Shown piece by piece: positions 52,576 to 61,076 of a stretch of DNA of 64,000 bases. The stretch is taken from NCBI GenBank assembly GCA_019637585.1, contig JAHBVL010000007.1:50519-114518 (forward strand), in the 5' to 3' direction. The notes under the pieces are model-generated. The model made no database searches. It worked only from the letters and a program-made list of their open reading frames with translations, and had not been told where the DNA came from. Numbering within the stretch: position 1 is the stretch's first letter; each line of letters begins with the position of its first letter. The translations under genes were made by a program, and so were the position numbers. This DNA comes from Thermomicrobiales bacterium. GTDB lineage: Bacteria; Chloroflexota; Chloroflexia; Thermomicrobiales; UBA6265.

Positions 52576-54006
52576 GTGAGTGACAAAGTCGTCACACAAC
52601 TCGTGGACGAGGCCGTACGACGCCACTACACCCGGCGAGATATCGTCCGGCGCGGCGCCGCCCTCGGACTCTCTGCACCGGCGATCGGTATGGCCCTGAA
52701 CGCAGCCCGGCCCCTGCCGGCGTTCGCCCAGGACGCATCCAATCCGCTCGGTGTCGATCCGGCAGCCGGTCTCGAGGTCGTGATCTTTGATGGCGGATTC
52801 GGCAACGAATACGCGGTCAATGTGAACACCATGTACAACGCGCTCTACCCGGACGCGGAAATCACCTACACGGCGACGATTCGCCTTGGCCCTCAGTTCC
52901 AGCCGCGCTTCGTGGCGGGCAATCCGCCGGATGTCATGGACAACTCAGGCGCCGAGAACCTGCCGATCGCGACGCTGGTCGCTGAGGGACAACTCGCCGA
53001 CCTGGCCGACCTGCTGGCAGCTCCGGCGTACGACACAGAAGGCTCCTCCTTCATCGACACGCTCGTTCCTGGCTCCCAGGAAACCGGCGTTTTCAGTGGC
53101 GCGCAGAATGTGCTCCTCTATGCGATGACGGTCTACGGCATCTGGTACGACCAGACGTGGTTCGCCGAGCAGGGTTACACCTATCCGACCACATGGGCCG
53201 ATATGATGAGCCTCTGTGAGGATATCAAGGCTCAGGGCATCGCCCCATGGACCTACCAGGGTCAGTACCCACAGTACATGCGGCTCCTCTTCGATCAGAT
53301 GGTGCCGAAGCAGGGTGGTCTCGAAGCGCTCGTGGCGCTCGACAATCTCGAAGATGGCGCCTGGCTCTCCGAGCCGGTTGTCGCCGCGGCCAGCGCGCTG
53401 CGCCAGCTGTACGACAATGGCTACATCCTCGAAGGCACCGAAGCGCTGTCGCACACCGACTCGCAGGCCGCATGGCTCCAGGGTCAGGCTGCCTTCATTC
53501 CGTGCGGCACCTGGCTCGAGAACGAGATGAGCGACCTCATTCCTGAAGACTTCGTGATGGTCGTCAACCCATCGCCGTCGCTCGAAGGGGATGTCGTTCC
53601 GTTCGAGGGCGTCGGCGCGTGGGCCGGCGAGAACTTCCACGTTTCCGAGCAGGGCAAGAACGTTCAGGGTGGCAAGGAGTGGTTGCGGCTTCTCTTCTCC
53701 AAGGAAGGCGCCCGCTTCTTCTCCGAGAACACCAAAGCCCCGACCGTGGTGGTCGGCGCTGCGGACGGACTCGATCTGGGCGTGCCGTTCCAGTCTGCTG
53801 CTGATGCGATCGCCAATGCGGGCGATTACACCTTCGCATCGCGTTATGCCGACTGGTACCCGCAGCTCAGCACCGATTCTCGCGACCAGTTTGGCCGGAT
53901 GATGACCGGGCAGGCGTCGGTCGAGGAAGCGCTGCAGGCGATTCAGGAGACGGCGGACGCTGTCAAGGCGGACGACTCGATTCCGAAATACACGCGCGAG
54001 ATCTGA
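52576..54006 (+). CDS. NgcE-like sugar ABC transporter substrate-binding protein
   Basis: A 476-residue secreted binding protein, family 1. The GTG at 52576 follows AAGGAG by 9 bases; an ATG at 52568 in another frame ends after three codons. A twin-arginine signal (TRRDIVRRGAALGLSAPAIG) precedes NPLGVDPAAGLEVVIFDGGFGNEYAVNV and LGPQFQPRFVAGNPPDVMDNSGAEN. These resemble NgcE, the N-acetylglucosamine/diacetylchitobiose-binding protein of streptomycetes, which is the basis of the ligand guess. The two downstream permeases and the later amino-sugar-type enzymes fit that reading, but ligand binding is not proven. Confidence 0.85.
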   Translation: MSDKVVTQLVDEAVRRHYTRRDIVRRGAALGLSAPAIGMALNAARPLPAFAQDASNPLGVDPAAGLEVVIFDGGFGNEYAVNVNTMYNALYPDAEITYTATIRLGPQFQPRFVAGNPPDVMDNSGAENLPIATLVAEGQLADLADLLAAPAYDTEGSSFIDTLVPGSQETGVFSGAQNVLLYAMTVYGIWYDQTWFAEQGYTYPTTWADMMSLCEDIKAQGIAPWTYQGQYPQYMRLLFDQMVPKQGGLEALVALDNLEDGAWLSEPVVAAASALRQLYDNGYILEGTEALSHTDSQAAWLQGQAAFIPCGTWLENEMSDLIPEDFVMVVNPSPSLEGDVVPFEGVGAWAGENFHVSEQGKNVQGGKEWLRLLFSKEGARFFSENTKAPTVVVGAADGLDLGVPFQSAADAIANAGDYTFASRYADWYPQLSTDSRDQFGRMMTGQASVEEALQAIQETADAVKADDSIPKYTREI

Positions 54007-54029
54007 TCGATCGCGCGAATCGATCGTGG

Positions 54030-54055
54030 GGGGATGCCGCTTTGGCGGCATCCCC
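54030..54055 (+). terminator. intra-operon hairpin after the binding-protein gene
   Basis: A 10-bp stem GGGGATGCCG / CGGCATCCCC with a 6-base loop, in the 102-bp gap before the first permease. No U-tract follows. Such hairpins often protect the binding-protein message and lower permease expression. Confidence 0.6.
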
Positions 54056-54108
54056 GCCAATCAGCAGAACTTGGGCTCGACTGTCAGTTTTCTTGAACGA
54101 GTTGCTCA

Positions 54109-54996
54109 ATGAATCACGGGAAATACCGGCTGATCATCCCGTTCCTGGCGCCAGCCCTCCTCCTCTATGCCGTTTTCGTGCTCTACCCCTACGCCAGCGC
54201 CGTCAAGAATTCCTTCTATCAGTGGCGTGGCGTCAGTGCGAACAAGACCTATATCGGACTGGACAACTACCGGCGTCTCTGGGATGACGACAACTTCCGG
54301 ATCGCCCTCAGTCACAATGCGCAGCTGCTGATCGTCCTCCCCCTGGTCACCATCAGCCTGGCGATGCTTTTTGCCGCGCTCTTCGTGCAGGGCGGGCGTG
54401 GGGTGCGAGGCGCCGACTTCTACCGGGTGGTCTTTTTCTTTCCCCAGGTGATGTCGGTTGTTATCGTCGGTGTTCTGTGGCAATACATCTATCATCCAAA
54501 TAGCGGAATCCTCAATTCGGGTTTGCGGGCAATCGGTCTGGCCAGCTTCGCCAAACCGTGGCTGGGGAGCGCGCAGTACGCGCTCTGGGCTGTGGCCGCG
54601 GTGGTGATCTGGCAATCTGTTGGCTTCTACATGGTGCTCTTCGTAGCCGGTATGCAATCGATTCCGTGGGATTTCTATGAAGCGGCGCGCCTCGATGGCG
54701 CCAGCCGGTTTGCGCAGTTCAAAGACATCACACTCCCCTTGCTCTGGGAGAACATCCGGGTGGCGATCATCTACATCGCCATCGCCGCTCTCGATCTCTT
54801 CACCATCGTTGCGGTGATGACCGAAGGCAAACCCAATCGCGCCTCTGATGTGGTCGCCCGGTTCATGTATGAGCAGGCGTTCACCAACAGCATGTTCGGC
54901 TACGCTTCAGCGATCGGCGTCGTTCTGCTGATTCTCACCTTCTGCCTGGCCATCCTGCTGCTGATTCTCTCTCGCCGCGAACGGCTGGAATTCTAG
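54109..54996 (+). CDS. sugar ABC transporter permease (MalF/NgcF-like)
   Basis: A 295-residue integral membrane protein with six helices, beginning KYRLIIPFLAPALLLYAVFVLYP. The EAA coupling loop EAARLDGASRFAQFKDITLPLL at about 193-214 is the ATPase contact. It pairs with the permease at 55006 and the NgcE-like binding protein. No MsiK/MalK-type ATPase is nearby; NgcEFG systems use a shared one. Confidence 0.9.
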   Translation: MNHGKYRLIIPFLAPALLLYAVFVLYPYASAVKNSFYQWRGVSANKTYIGLDNYRRLWDDDNFRIALSHNAQLLIVLPLVTISLAMLFAALFVQGGRGVRGADFYRVVFFFPQVMSVVIVGVLWQYIYHPNSGILNSGLRAIGLASFAKPWLGSAQYALWAVAAVVIWQSVGFYMVLFVAGMQSIPWDFYEAARLDGASRFAQFKDITLPLLWENIRVAIIYIAIAALDLFTIVAVMTEGKPNRASDVVARFMYEQAFTNSMFGYASAIGVVLLILTFCLAILLLILSRRERLEF

Positions 54997-55005
54997 GAGG
55001 CGAGG

Positions 55006-55935
55006 GTGAGCGCGGAACCAACGATCCAGGCGACGGCCGACGATTTCGAAGTCGCCGAGGCAAACTACCGAACCGACAAGCGGGCGCTTTTTTCCGGAGA
55101 GAATCTCTTCGGAGGGTTTTCCCAGATTCTGCTGATCATTTGGGCGTTGATGGTGATCCTGCCATTCGCCTGGATGATCATGACGGCGTTCAAAACCGAT
55201 CCGGAGATCATCTTCCACCCGTGGGCCTGGCCGGAATCGTTCCAGTGGAACAACTTCTCGCGCGCCTGGGAAGAAGCCCGAATCGGCAGCTACTTCAAGA
55301 ACACGCTGATCGTGGTCAGCTGTTCGGTCTTCCTGACCCTGCTTTTCTCGTCGATGACGGCGTATGTCCTGGCTCGCTTCGACTTCCCCGGCAATCGCTG
55401 GATTTTCTACATGTTCATGGCCGGGTTGATGTTTCCGGTTTTCCTGGCGCTGGTGCCGCTCTTTTTCCTGGTGCGTGACTTCAACAATCTGTTCGGTCTG
55501 ACCAACAACCTGCCCGCGCTGATCCTCGTCTACGTCGCCTATTCGCTGCCCTTTTCCGTCTTCTTTCTCACCAGCTTTTTCAAATCGCTCCCATCAGAGC
55601 TGGCCGAAGCGGCGATCGTCGACGGCGCATCCCACTACCGGACCTTCTTCGGTGTGATGTTGCCGCTGGCGCGTCCGGGATTGCTGGCTATCGGCATCTT
55701 CAATGTCCTCGGGCAGTGGAACCAGTTCATTCTGCCGCTGGTGCTCAATCCCAATCCGGACACCTACCTCCTCACCCAGGGGCTGGCGTTCCTGGCTATC
55801 CAACAGGGATATCAGAACGACTACAGCGCGCTCTTTGCGGCGCTGGTGATCACCATGATCCCCATTCTGGTCGTCTATATCCTCTTCCAGCGCAAACTCG
55901 AAGCGGGTCTCACCGCTGGAGCCCTCAAGGGGTGA
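55006..55935 (+). CDS. sugar ABC transporter permease (MalG/NgcG-like)
   Basis: A 309-residue permease with a cytoplasmic N-terminus of ~40 residues, six helices and the EAA loop ELAEAAIVDGASHYRTFFGVMLP near 200-225. The GTG at 55006 has AGGAGGCGAGG directly upstream and lies 9 bp from the preceding stop. Its TGA overlaps the next gene's GTG (GTGA), so the SDR gene is coupled to the transporter. Confidence 0.9.
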   Translation: MSAEPTIQATADDFEVAEANYRTDKRALFSGENLFGGFSQILLIIWALMVILPFAWMIMTAFKTDPEIIFHPWAWPESFQWNNFSRAWEEARIGSYFKNTLIVVSCSVFLTLLFSSMTAYVLARFDFPGNRWIFYMFMAGLMFPVFLALVPLFFLVRDFNNLFGLTNNLPALILVYVAYSLPFSVFFLTSFFKSLPSELAEAAIVDGASHYRTFFGVMLPLARPGLLAIGIFNVLGQWNQFILPLVLNPNPDTYLLTQGLAFLAIQQGYQNDYSALFAALVITMIPILVVYILFQRKLEAGLTAGALKG

Positions 55936-56720
55936 CCGAGACGGACGCCGCCGGCTCATCATCAGACTGGAGCGGCCAAACGGCGCTTGTCACCGGCAGC
56001 ACCCGAGGGCTCGGCCGGATCATTGCCCAGCGGCTGGCCGAACGTGGCGTGCGCGTCATCATCTCTGGACGGCAGCCATCGGCTGTCGATCGAGTGGTGG
56101 CCGAGCTGAGCGAGACGGCAGGGGGCGCGCTCGGGTTTGCCGCCGATCTGTCAGATCATCAGCAGGCACACGATCTTGCCGCTCGGGCGCTGGATGCCGT
56201 CGGTGAGATCACCATTCTCGTCAACAATGCCGGAATGAGCCGGCGCGGCAACTTCTGGGATGTGACCGACGACGCCTGGACGGAGCAGGTGAACGTCAAT
56301 CTGCGAGCGCCCTTCATCATCGCCCAGCATGTGGCGAGTGCGATGATCGCCGGCGGTCGAGGAGGCCGCATCGTCAATTTTGGCACCATCGGCGCGCGGA
56401 AAGCCCACCGGGATGGACTGGTCTATGACAGCGCCAAGGGGGCCGTCGAGGTCATGACGCGCAACATGGCGTTCGAGCTTGCTCCCTGTGGCATCTCGGT
56501 GAATTGTGTCGTCCCAGGCGCCATTCCTGACCGTCCCGGCGTCGACCTGGCGGGAAGGGACCTGACTCACGCAACGAGCTTCCTGCCAATCGGGCGGCTG
56601 GGCAAGGCCGACGACATTGCCGCGGCGGTGCTTTTCTTCTGCGCTCCCGAATCGGCGTTCACCACGGGTCAGTCGCTGCTGGTCGACGGAGCGCACGCGA
56701 CCTATCTCTACGAGTTCTGA
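55932..56720 (+). CDS. SDR-family oxidoreductase coupled to the transporter
   Basis: A 262-residue SDR. GTG at 55932 overlaps the permease stop by 4 bases. Motifs: TGSTRGLGRIIAQRL, ILVNNAGMSRRGNFWDV, the Tyr/Lys pair in LVYDSAKGAVEVM and GQSLLVDGA at the end. An Asp-rich N-terminal tail of ~15 residues precedes the Rossmann fold. It should oxidise or reduce the imported sugar or its derivative with NAD(P); the substrate is inferred from context only. Confidence 0.9.
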   Translation: MTETDAAGSSSDWSGQTALVTGSTRGLGRIIAQRLAERGVRVIISGRQPSAVDRVVAELSETAGGALGFAADLSDHQQAHDLAARALDAVGEITILVNNAGMSRRGNFWDVTDDAWTEQVNVNLRAPFIIAQHVASAMIAGGRGGRIVNFGTIGARKAHRDGLVYDSAKGAVEVMTRNMAFELAPCGISVNCVVPGAIPDRPGVDLAGRDLTHATSFLPIGRLGKADDIAAAVLFFCAPESAFTTGQSLLVDGAHATYLYEF

Positions 56721-56745
56721 CGGGGCCAGGGCGTTGGGAGCGAAG

Positions 56746-56759
56746 CGCCATAAATGGCG
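56746..56759. repeat. CGCCATAAATGGCG palindrome (family B)
   Basis: Preceded by GGAGCGAAG and followed by CGGCTACGCG, the consensus right flank. It lies between the SDR gene and the first CE7-like gene. Confidence 0.7.
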
Positions 56760-56885
56760 CGGCTACGCGTCGATATCCTGCCTGCGCTGAGAAGTGGCAT
56801 GATGGCGCAGGATGACGCACCGGTTCCTGGGTGGTGGTGCCCGGCAATGGCGTGGGCGGCGAGGTGAAAGGGGGCTGAGAGGTCG

Positions 56886-57839
56886 ATGACCAGAGGGATG
56901 GCGGCAGATCATGTCACCAGCGTGAGAATGCCTGACGACTTTGATGCGTTCTGGGACGAGCTTCTCGCCCGAGCCGCGGCGACGCCGCTGAATCCCACGC
57001 TCGAACCGATTCCGCTCCGATCGAGCGATCAGGTCGAGACGTTCGAGATTCACTACGACAGTCTCGATGGGGTGCGCATCGCCGGTTGGTACTGCCGGCC
57101 GCGGGCGTCGTACATTCCGCCGCCCTATCCGGCACTTCTTCAGGTGCCCGGCTACATTTCGGAACCGACGCTGCCAAAATCCTGGGCCAAGCTCGGCTAC
57201 GCTGCCGTCGGTGTGGCGCCTCGCGGCAAGCTGCGGTCGAATGCCCAGTTCAATCCGGGCTATCCCGGTCTCTTGACCCACAATATCGTCGATAAGGAAA
57301 CCTACAGCTACCGGGCGTTCTATATCGACGCCTGCCGGGCAGTCGATTTCGTGCAGTCTCGCCCGGAAGTCGATGCCAGCCGGATCGGGGTTCAGGGAGG
57401 GAGCCAGGGTGGCGCGTTGACCCTGACCACCGCGGCTCTGCGCAACGACGCCATCACCTGCGGCGCGGCGGGCGCTCCCTATCTGACGGGATTCATGGAT
57501 GCGGCGTCGCTAACCCACTCCCAGCCGTATGAGGAGATGAACGAGTACATGCGGCTCTATCCGGAGCGGGAAGAGCAGGTGCGTCGCACGCTCGACTACT
57601 TCGATTGCATCAACTTCGCGCCGAGGATTACGGCGCCGATGCTGGTGACCGTTGGCCTTGGCGACGATGTCTGTCCGCCGGAAACGGCATTCGATCTGGT
57701 CAGGGCGATGTCCGGACCGGTCGAGATGATCACCTCTCCCCGGTGCGGGCATGATGCCGGTATCTACTGGACCCAGTCCAGAATCGAGAGCTTTCTGGCC
57801 GAACACCTGCGCCCAGCCGGAATCGAGGCAGGACGATGA
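56886..57839 (+). CDS. CE7-like (acetylxylan esterase family) alpha/beta hydrolase, paralogue 1
   Basis: A 317-residue alpha/beta hydrolase of the AXE1/CE7 type. It has the nucleophile elbow GVQGGSQGGAL with Ser173, an acid in LGDDVCPPE (Asp260/261) and His289 in CGHDAG, so the catalytic triad is complete. The CE7 'RGQ' oxyanion-supporting motif is replaced by RGK at 113-115. It should deacetylate sugars or hydrolyse small esters in the cytosol. GAGAGG precedes the ATG. Its end overlaps the ATGA start of paralogue 2. Confidence 0.85.
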   Translation: MTRGMAADHVTSVRMPDDFDAFWDELLARAAATPLNPTLEPIPLRSSDQVETFEIHYDSLDGVRIAGWYCRPRASYIPPPYPALLQVPGYISEPTLPKSWAKLGYAAVGVAPRGKLRSNAQFNPGYPGLLTHNIVDKETYSYRAFYIDACRAVDFVQSRPEVDASRIGVQGGSQGGALTLTTAALRNDAITCGAAGAPYLTGFMDAASLTHSQPYEEMNEYMRLYPEREEQVRRTLDYFDCINFAPRITAPMLVTVGLGDDVCPPETAFDLVRAMSGPVEMITSPRCGHDAGIYWTQSRIESFLAEHLRPAGIEAGR

Positions 57840-58738
57840 GCATCAATCCGAAGCCAGAGGATTTCGGGGCGTACTGGCAGGCGGTGGACGACGAGCTGGC
57901 TGGCATCGATCCGGCGGTGGAACTCGAGCATTCGCTGTTGCGGTCGAATGAACACTCGACGATGTATTTCGTGCGGCTGACCAGCGTCGGTCCCTACCGG
58001 ATCTTCGCCTATCTGAGCATCCCGCATGGCGATGGCCCCTTTCCGGCGCTCCTGCAAACACCGCGCTATGGCAGCGTCAACAATCCGCCTCATTTCGACG
58101 ATCGGCAACGATTTGTGGTGATGACGCTGATGCATCGAGGACAGCGGCTGGCCGACAAACCCTATGCGGCCGCCTATCCGGGACTGTTGACCGAGGGTAT
58201 CGAAGACCCGGCCACCTTCATCTACCGCGGCATCGTGGCCGACTGTCTGCGCGGCGCCGAATACCTGCTCTCCCGTCCCGAAGTAGAGGGTCAGCCGGCG
58301 GCAGTTGTGGGGGATGATCTGGCGGTGCTCACCGCCGCCCGGCGTCCGGGATTCACCGCCGTTCACTACAACCTCTTCACCTTCTACCGCATGATGGAGG
58401 CGGCTCCTCGCACCGCCGCCTACCCGCTGGAGGAAATCAACGAGCACGTCGCGTTCTACCCGAACTCGGCCGATCGGGTCGCCCGCACTGTTGCGTACGT
58501 CGATCCGCTTCATCACGCACCGGAGGTGAAGGGAAAGGTGCTGGTCAACGTTGGCGACCCAGGTTCACTCTCCGGACCGGAGTTTCTGGAGCCGCTGATG
58601 CAGGCGTTCGGCAGCAGGGCCGAACCCTATGTGGTGTCGCATGAGGGCGGCACCGATCACGATGCTGCCGACGCCTGGATTGCGTCACAATTGGGCAGCG
58701 TACCGAAACCGCGACTATGGCTGGAGGCAATGGGGTGA
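57836..58738 (+). CDS. CE7-like alpha/beta hydrolase, paralogue 2 (nucleophile lost)
   Basis: A 300-residue homologue of the preceding gene. It keeps the RGQ motif (101-103), an acid at VGDPGS (Asp242) and a His at GTDHD (275), but the nucleophile elbow is replaced by AAVVGDDLAVL around 156-165, with no Gly-x-Ser-x-Gly. So it is probably not a standard serine esterase; it may be a binding or partner subunit, or use another mechanism. The coupling to paralogue 1 (ATGA overlap) and the next gene (GTGA overlap) argues that it is functional, not decaying. Confidence 0.8.
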   Translation: MSINPKPEDFGAYWQAVDDELAGIDPAVELEHSLLRSNEHSTMYFVRLTSVGPYRIFAYLSIPHGDGPFPALLQTPRYGSVNNPPHFDDRQRFVVMTLMHRGQRLADKPYAAAYPGLLTEGIEDPATFIYRGIVADCLRGAEYLLSRPEVEGQPAAVVGDDLAVLTAARRPGFTAVHYNLFTFYRMMEAAPRTAAYPLEEINEHVAFYPNSADRVARTVAYVDPLHHAPEVKGKVLVNVGDPGSLSGPEFLEPLMQAFGSRAEPYVVSHEGGTDHDAADAWIASQLGSVPKPRLWLEAMG

Positions 58739-59850
58739 CCGCAAGCATCTACGAAAAACTCGATATTCGGCCGGTGATCAATGCGGCTGCCACCCTGACC
58801 AAACTGGGTGGATCGCTGATGCCCCAGCCGGTCGTCGAGGCGATGGCCGCCGCGGCCGGGCAATACACTGATCTTTTCGAGCTGCAACGCAAAGTCGGGG
58901 AGCGTATCGCCGAACTGACGAAGAACGAAGCGGCATTCGTCACCTCGGGCGCTGCTGGCGGCATCGCGATGAGTGTCGCCTCCTGCATCGCCGGCACCGA
59001 TCCCGATCTGCAACAGGACTTTCCCTATCTCGACCGGGCAACCAAGCGCGAAGTGATCGTCTACAAGGCGCAGCGGAATGGCTATGACTATGCCGCCCGC
59101 CAGACCGGCGCCCGGTTGATCGAAATCTCGCCGGATGGCGACGATCTGGAGATGAGCATCACCGAGAAAACCGCCTGCGTGCTCTATTTTGCCGGCGCGC
59201 ATTTTGCCGAGGGCGCATTGCCGCTCGACGAAGTCATCGCCATCTCACACACACTCGGTGCGCCGGTGATCGTCGATGCTGCCGCCCAGATTCCGCCGAT
59301 TTCGAATCTCTGGCATTTCACCACTGAGCTCGGCGCCGACGCGGCGATTTTCAGTGGCGGCAAGGGGTTGCGGGGGCCGCAGTCGAGCGGCATCGTGGTC
59401 GGCAAGAAGGCCATCATCGACGGGATCCGGCCCAATTCCGCACCGAACCAGAGCGTTGGACGGCCGATGAAGGTCGGGAAAGAGGAGATGGCGGGTCTGC
59501 TGGCCGCGCTGGAATGGTCGCTCGCGCAGGACGAACCCGCGACGCTGGCCCAGTACGAGGAGATCGTGCGCTACTGGATCGCTGAAATGGCTGATATCCC
59601 TGGCATCACCGTCGAGCGGAGCTACCCCAGCGAAGCGGGTCAGCCGCACAGCCGGGCGATGGTTTGGGTTGGACCGGACGCCCGGTTGACGCGAGACGCA
59701 GCCGTCGACGCGCTCTGGGACCTCGATCCACGCATCGCGGTCAACGCGGTCGACGACGATGGCATCGCCCTCAACCCCCAGACGCTCGAGTCTGGGGAGG
59801 AAGAGGTGGTGCTGGCGTCGGTGCGGCAGGTCTTCATGCCTACAGGTTGA
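58735..59850 (+). CDS. SelA-like PLP-dependent enzyme (paralogue 2)
   Basis: A 371-residue PLP enzyme related to the one at 4774-5967: DIRPVINAAATLTKLGGS start, VIVDAAAQIPP Asp, and AAIFSGGKGLRGPQSSG with the Schiff-base Lys. GTG at 58735 overlaps the previous TGA (GTGA), with GGAGG upstream. DgaE-type enzymes eliminate ammonia from 2-amino-2-deoxy-sugar acids, which would fit an amino-sugar pathway behind an NgcE-like importer; this is inference. Its last codons, Pro-Thr-Gly-stop, are part of the downstream REP element. Confidence 0.83.
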   Translation: MTASIYEKLDIRPVINAAATLTKLGGSLMPQPVVEAMAAAAGQYTDLFELQRKVGERIAELTKNEAAFVTSGAAGGIAMSVASCIAGTDPDLQQDFPYLDRATKREVIVYKAQRNGYDYAARQTGARLIEISPDGDDLEMSITEKTACVLYFAGAHFAEGALPLDEVIAISHTLGAPVIVDAAAQIPPISNLWHFTTELGADAAIFSGGKGLRGPQSSGIVVGKKAIIDGIRPNSAPNQSVGRPMKVGKEEMAGLLAALEWSLAQDEPATLAQYEEIVRYWIAEMADIPGITVERSYPSEAGQPHSRAMVWVGPDARLTRDAAVDALWDLDPRIAVNAVDDDGIALNPQTLESGEEEVVLASVRQVFMPTG

Positions 59851-59958
59851 AACCTGTGGCTAAGCATACGAAGTCCCTCCGGGACTGTGGTGGGGTCGGG
59901 TTCCGATCGAACCCCGGAGGGGTTTCGTGTCGTTAGCCCCAGGTCTTGACCTGGGGGT
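59839..59958 (+). repeat. REP chain, left of the transposase
   Basis: Four consecutive hairpins: ACAGGTTGAAACCTGT, AGTCCCTCCGGGACT, AACCCCGGAGGGGTT and CCCCAGGTCTTGACCTGGGG. The element overlaps the end of the SelA-like gene, supplying its stop. A second copy is at 60392-60516, in the same orientation. Confidence 0.85.
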
Positions 59959-59972
59959 CGAGGGCGGCGAGG

Positions 59973-60416
59973 ATGTCGTTTTGGCGGCTTTACTACCATC
60001 TGGTGTGGGGAACGAAGCACCGGCACCCGACCCTCGAAGGCGAGATGTTGGAAACGGCGACGCGATCGATCAGGGACTCTTGCACGGAGATGGGGCTAGT
60101 CTTCCACGCGTTGGGAATCATGCCTGAGCATGTTCATCTCGTGGTGGGCATTCCGCCTCGAATGGCGATTGCGGACGTGGTCAAGCAGATCAAGGGAAGC
60201 TCGAGTCACCTGTTGAATAGGCTTTCCGGCGACCAGCCATGGTATGGGTGGCAGGGCGAGTATGGCGTCATGAGCTTTGGCGAACGGTCGCTCGATCGCA
60301 TCGTTTGGTATGTCGAGCACCAGCCAGAGCATCATCGTACCGGGGATTTGATGCCGTTGTTCGAGCGATTGGAGACGGAGCGATCGGATAGCCCACAGGT
60401 TGAAACCTGCGGCTAG
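59973..60416 (+). CDS. REP-associated tyrosine transposase (IS200/TnpA-Y1 type)
   Basis: A 147-residue Y1 HUH nuclease. The HUH motif is EHVHLVV (His-Val-His), and the catalytic Tyr is in WYVEHQPEHHR, with the Gln three positions on, as in TnpA. Start ATG 59973; GAGGGCGGCGAGG precedes it. REP-associated enzymes cut and move single-stranded palindromic REP elements. Both flanks here are chains of palindromes and the C-terminus (SPQVETCG-stop) is coded by the right-hand copy, so gene and repeats form one unit. It interrupts the operon between the PLP enzyme and the RidA gene. Confidence 0.87.
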   Translation: MSFWRLYYHLVWGTKHRHPTLEGEMLETATRSIRDSCTEMGLVFHALGIMPEHVHLVVGIPPRMAIADVVKQIKGSSSHLLNRLSGDQPWYGWQGEYGVMSFGERSLDRIVWYVEHQPEHHRTGDLMPLFERLETERSDSPQVETCG

Positions 60417-60516
60417 GGGGACGAAGTCCCTCCGGGACTGTGGTGTAGCAGAGTCGCGTGTCGATTTAACCCCGGAGGGGTTTTGCATCGTTAGCCCCGG
60501 GTCTTGACCTGGGGGT
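60392..60516 (+). repeat. REP chain, right of the transposase
   Basis: Same four-hairpin order as the left copy (CACAGGTTGAAACCTGCGG, AGTCCCTCCGGGACT, AACCCCGGAGGGGTT, CCCCGGGTCTTGACCTGGGG). Confidence 0.85.
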
Positions 60517-60577
60517 TGATAATCGGTTGGGACCGTAGTGGACTCGAATGCCGGAGAATCCCGAAGGCATTCATATC

Positions 60578-60601
60578 GCAGCCCCAGGTCCTGACCTGGG
60601 C
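60578..60601. repeat. partial REP unit (CCCCAGGTCCTGACCTGGG)
   Basis: A third copy of only the last hairpin, 62 bp after the right chain. It sits 26 bp before the RidA start. Confidence 0.7.
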
Positions 60602-60626
60602 GCAACGTGGAAAGGTGGAGAGAAAC

Positions 60627-61076
60627 ATGACCCCTGAGGAAAAGCTGGCAGAGCTTGGGTTCACATTGACGAAGCGTGAATCGGCGCTGCCATTCATGGC
60701 CCTGGGCAAGATCACCGGCAATCTGCTCTATCTTTCCGGTGCGACTCCGCCGGCGGGCTGGGTTGGCCGGGTTGGTGAGGTCTACACGGTCGAGCAGGGG
60801 TATGAAGCGGCCCGGCTCACCGGATATGCGCAGCTCGAGATGGCCTGGTCGATTCTCGGCGACTTGGGCCGCATCAAGCAGGTGGTCAAACTGCTGGGCA
60901 TGGTGAACTGCGCTCCCGGTTTCGTTGATACACCCAAAGTGATGCACGGCTGCTCGGAGCTCTATCTCGAAGTGCTCGGCGAAAAAGGAAAGCACGCCCG
61001 CTCGGCGGTGGGACTGCAGGCGCTGCCGGGCAACGTGCCGATCGAAATCGAGACGATCTTCGAGATCGAGGTCTGA
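60627..61076 (+). CDS. RidA (YjgF/YER057c) family protein
   Basis: A 149-residue RidA protein with the conserved ARSAVGLQALPGNVPIEIE C-terminal stretch, in which the Arg binds the imine's carboxylate. RidA deaminates reactive 2-aminoacrylate or other enamines produced by PLP enzymes. Since a PLP enzyme (58735) precedes it, a role in cleaning up its imine product is plausible. The repeat unit and transposase inserted between the two may have changed its expression. GGTGGAGAGAAAC precedes the ATG. Confidence 0.9.
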   Translation: MTPEEKLAELGFTLTKRESALPFMALGKITGNLLYLSGATPPAGWVGRVGEVYTVEQGYEAARLTGYAQLEMAWSILGDLGRIKQVVKLLGMVNCAPGFVDTPKVMHGCSELYLEVLGEKGKHARSAVGLQALPGNVPIEIETIFEIEV

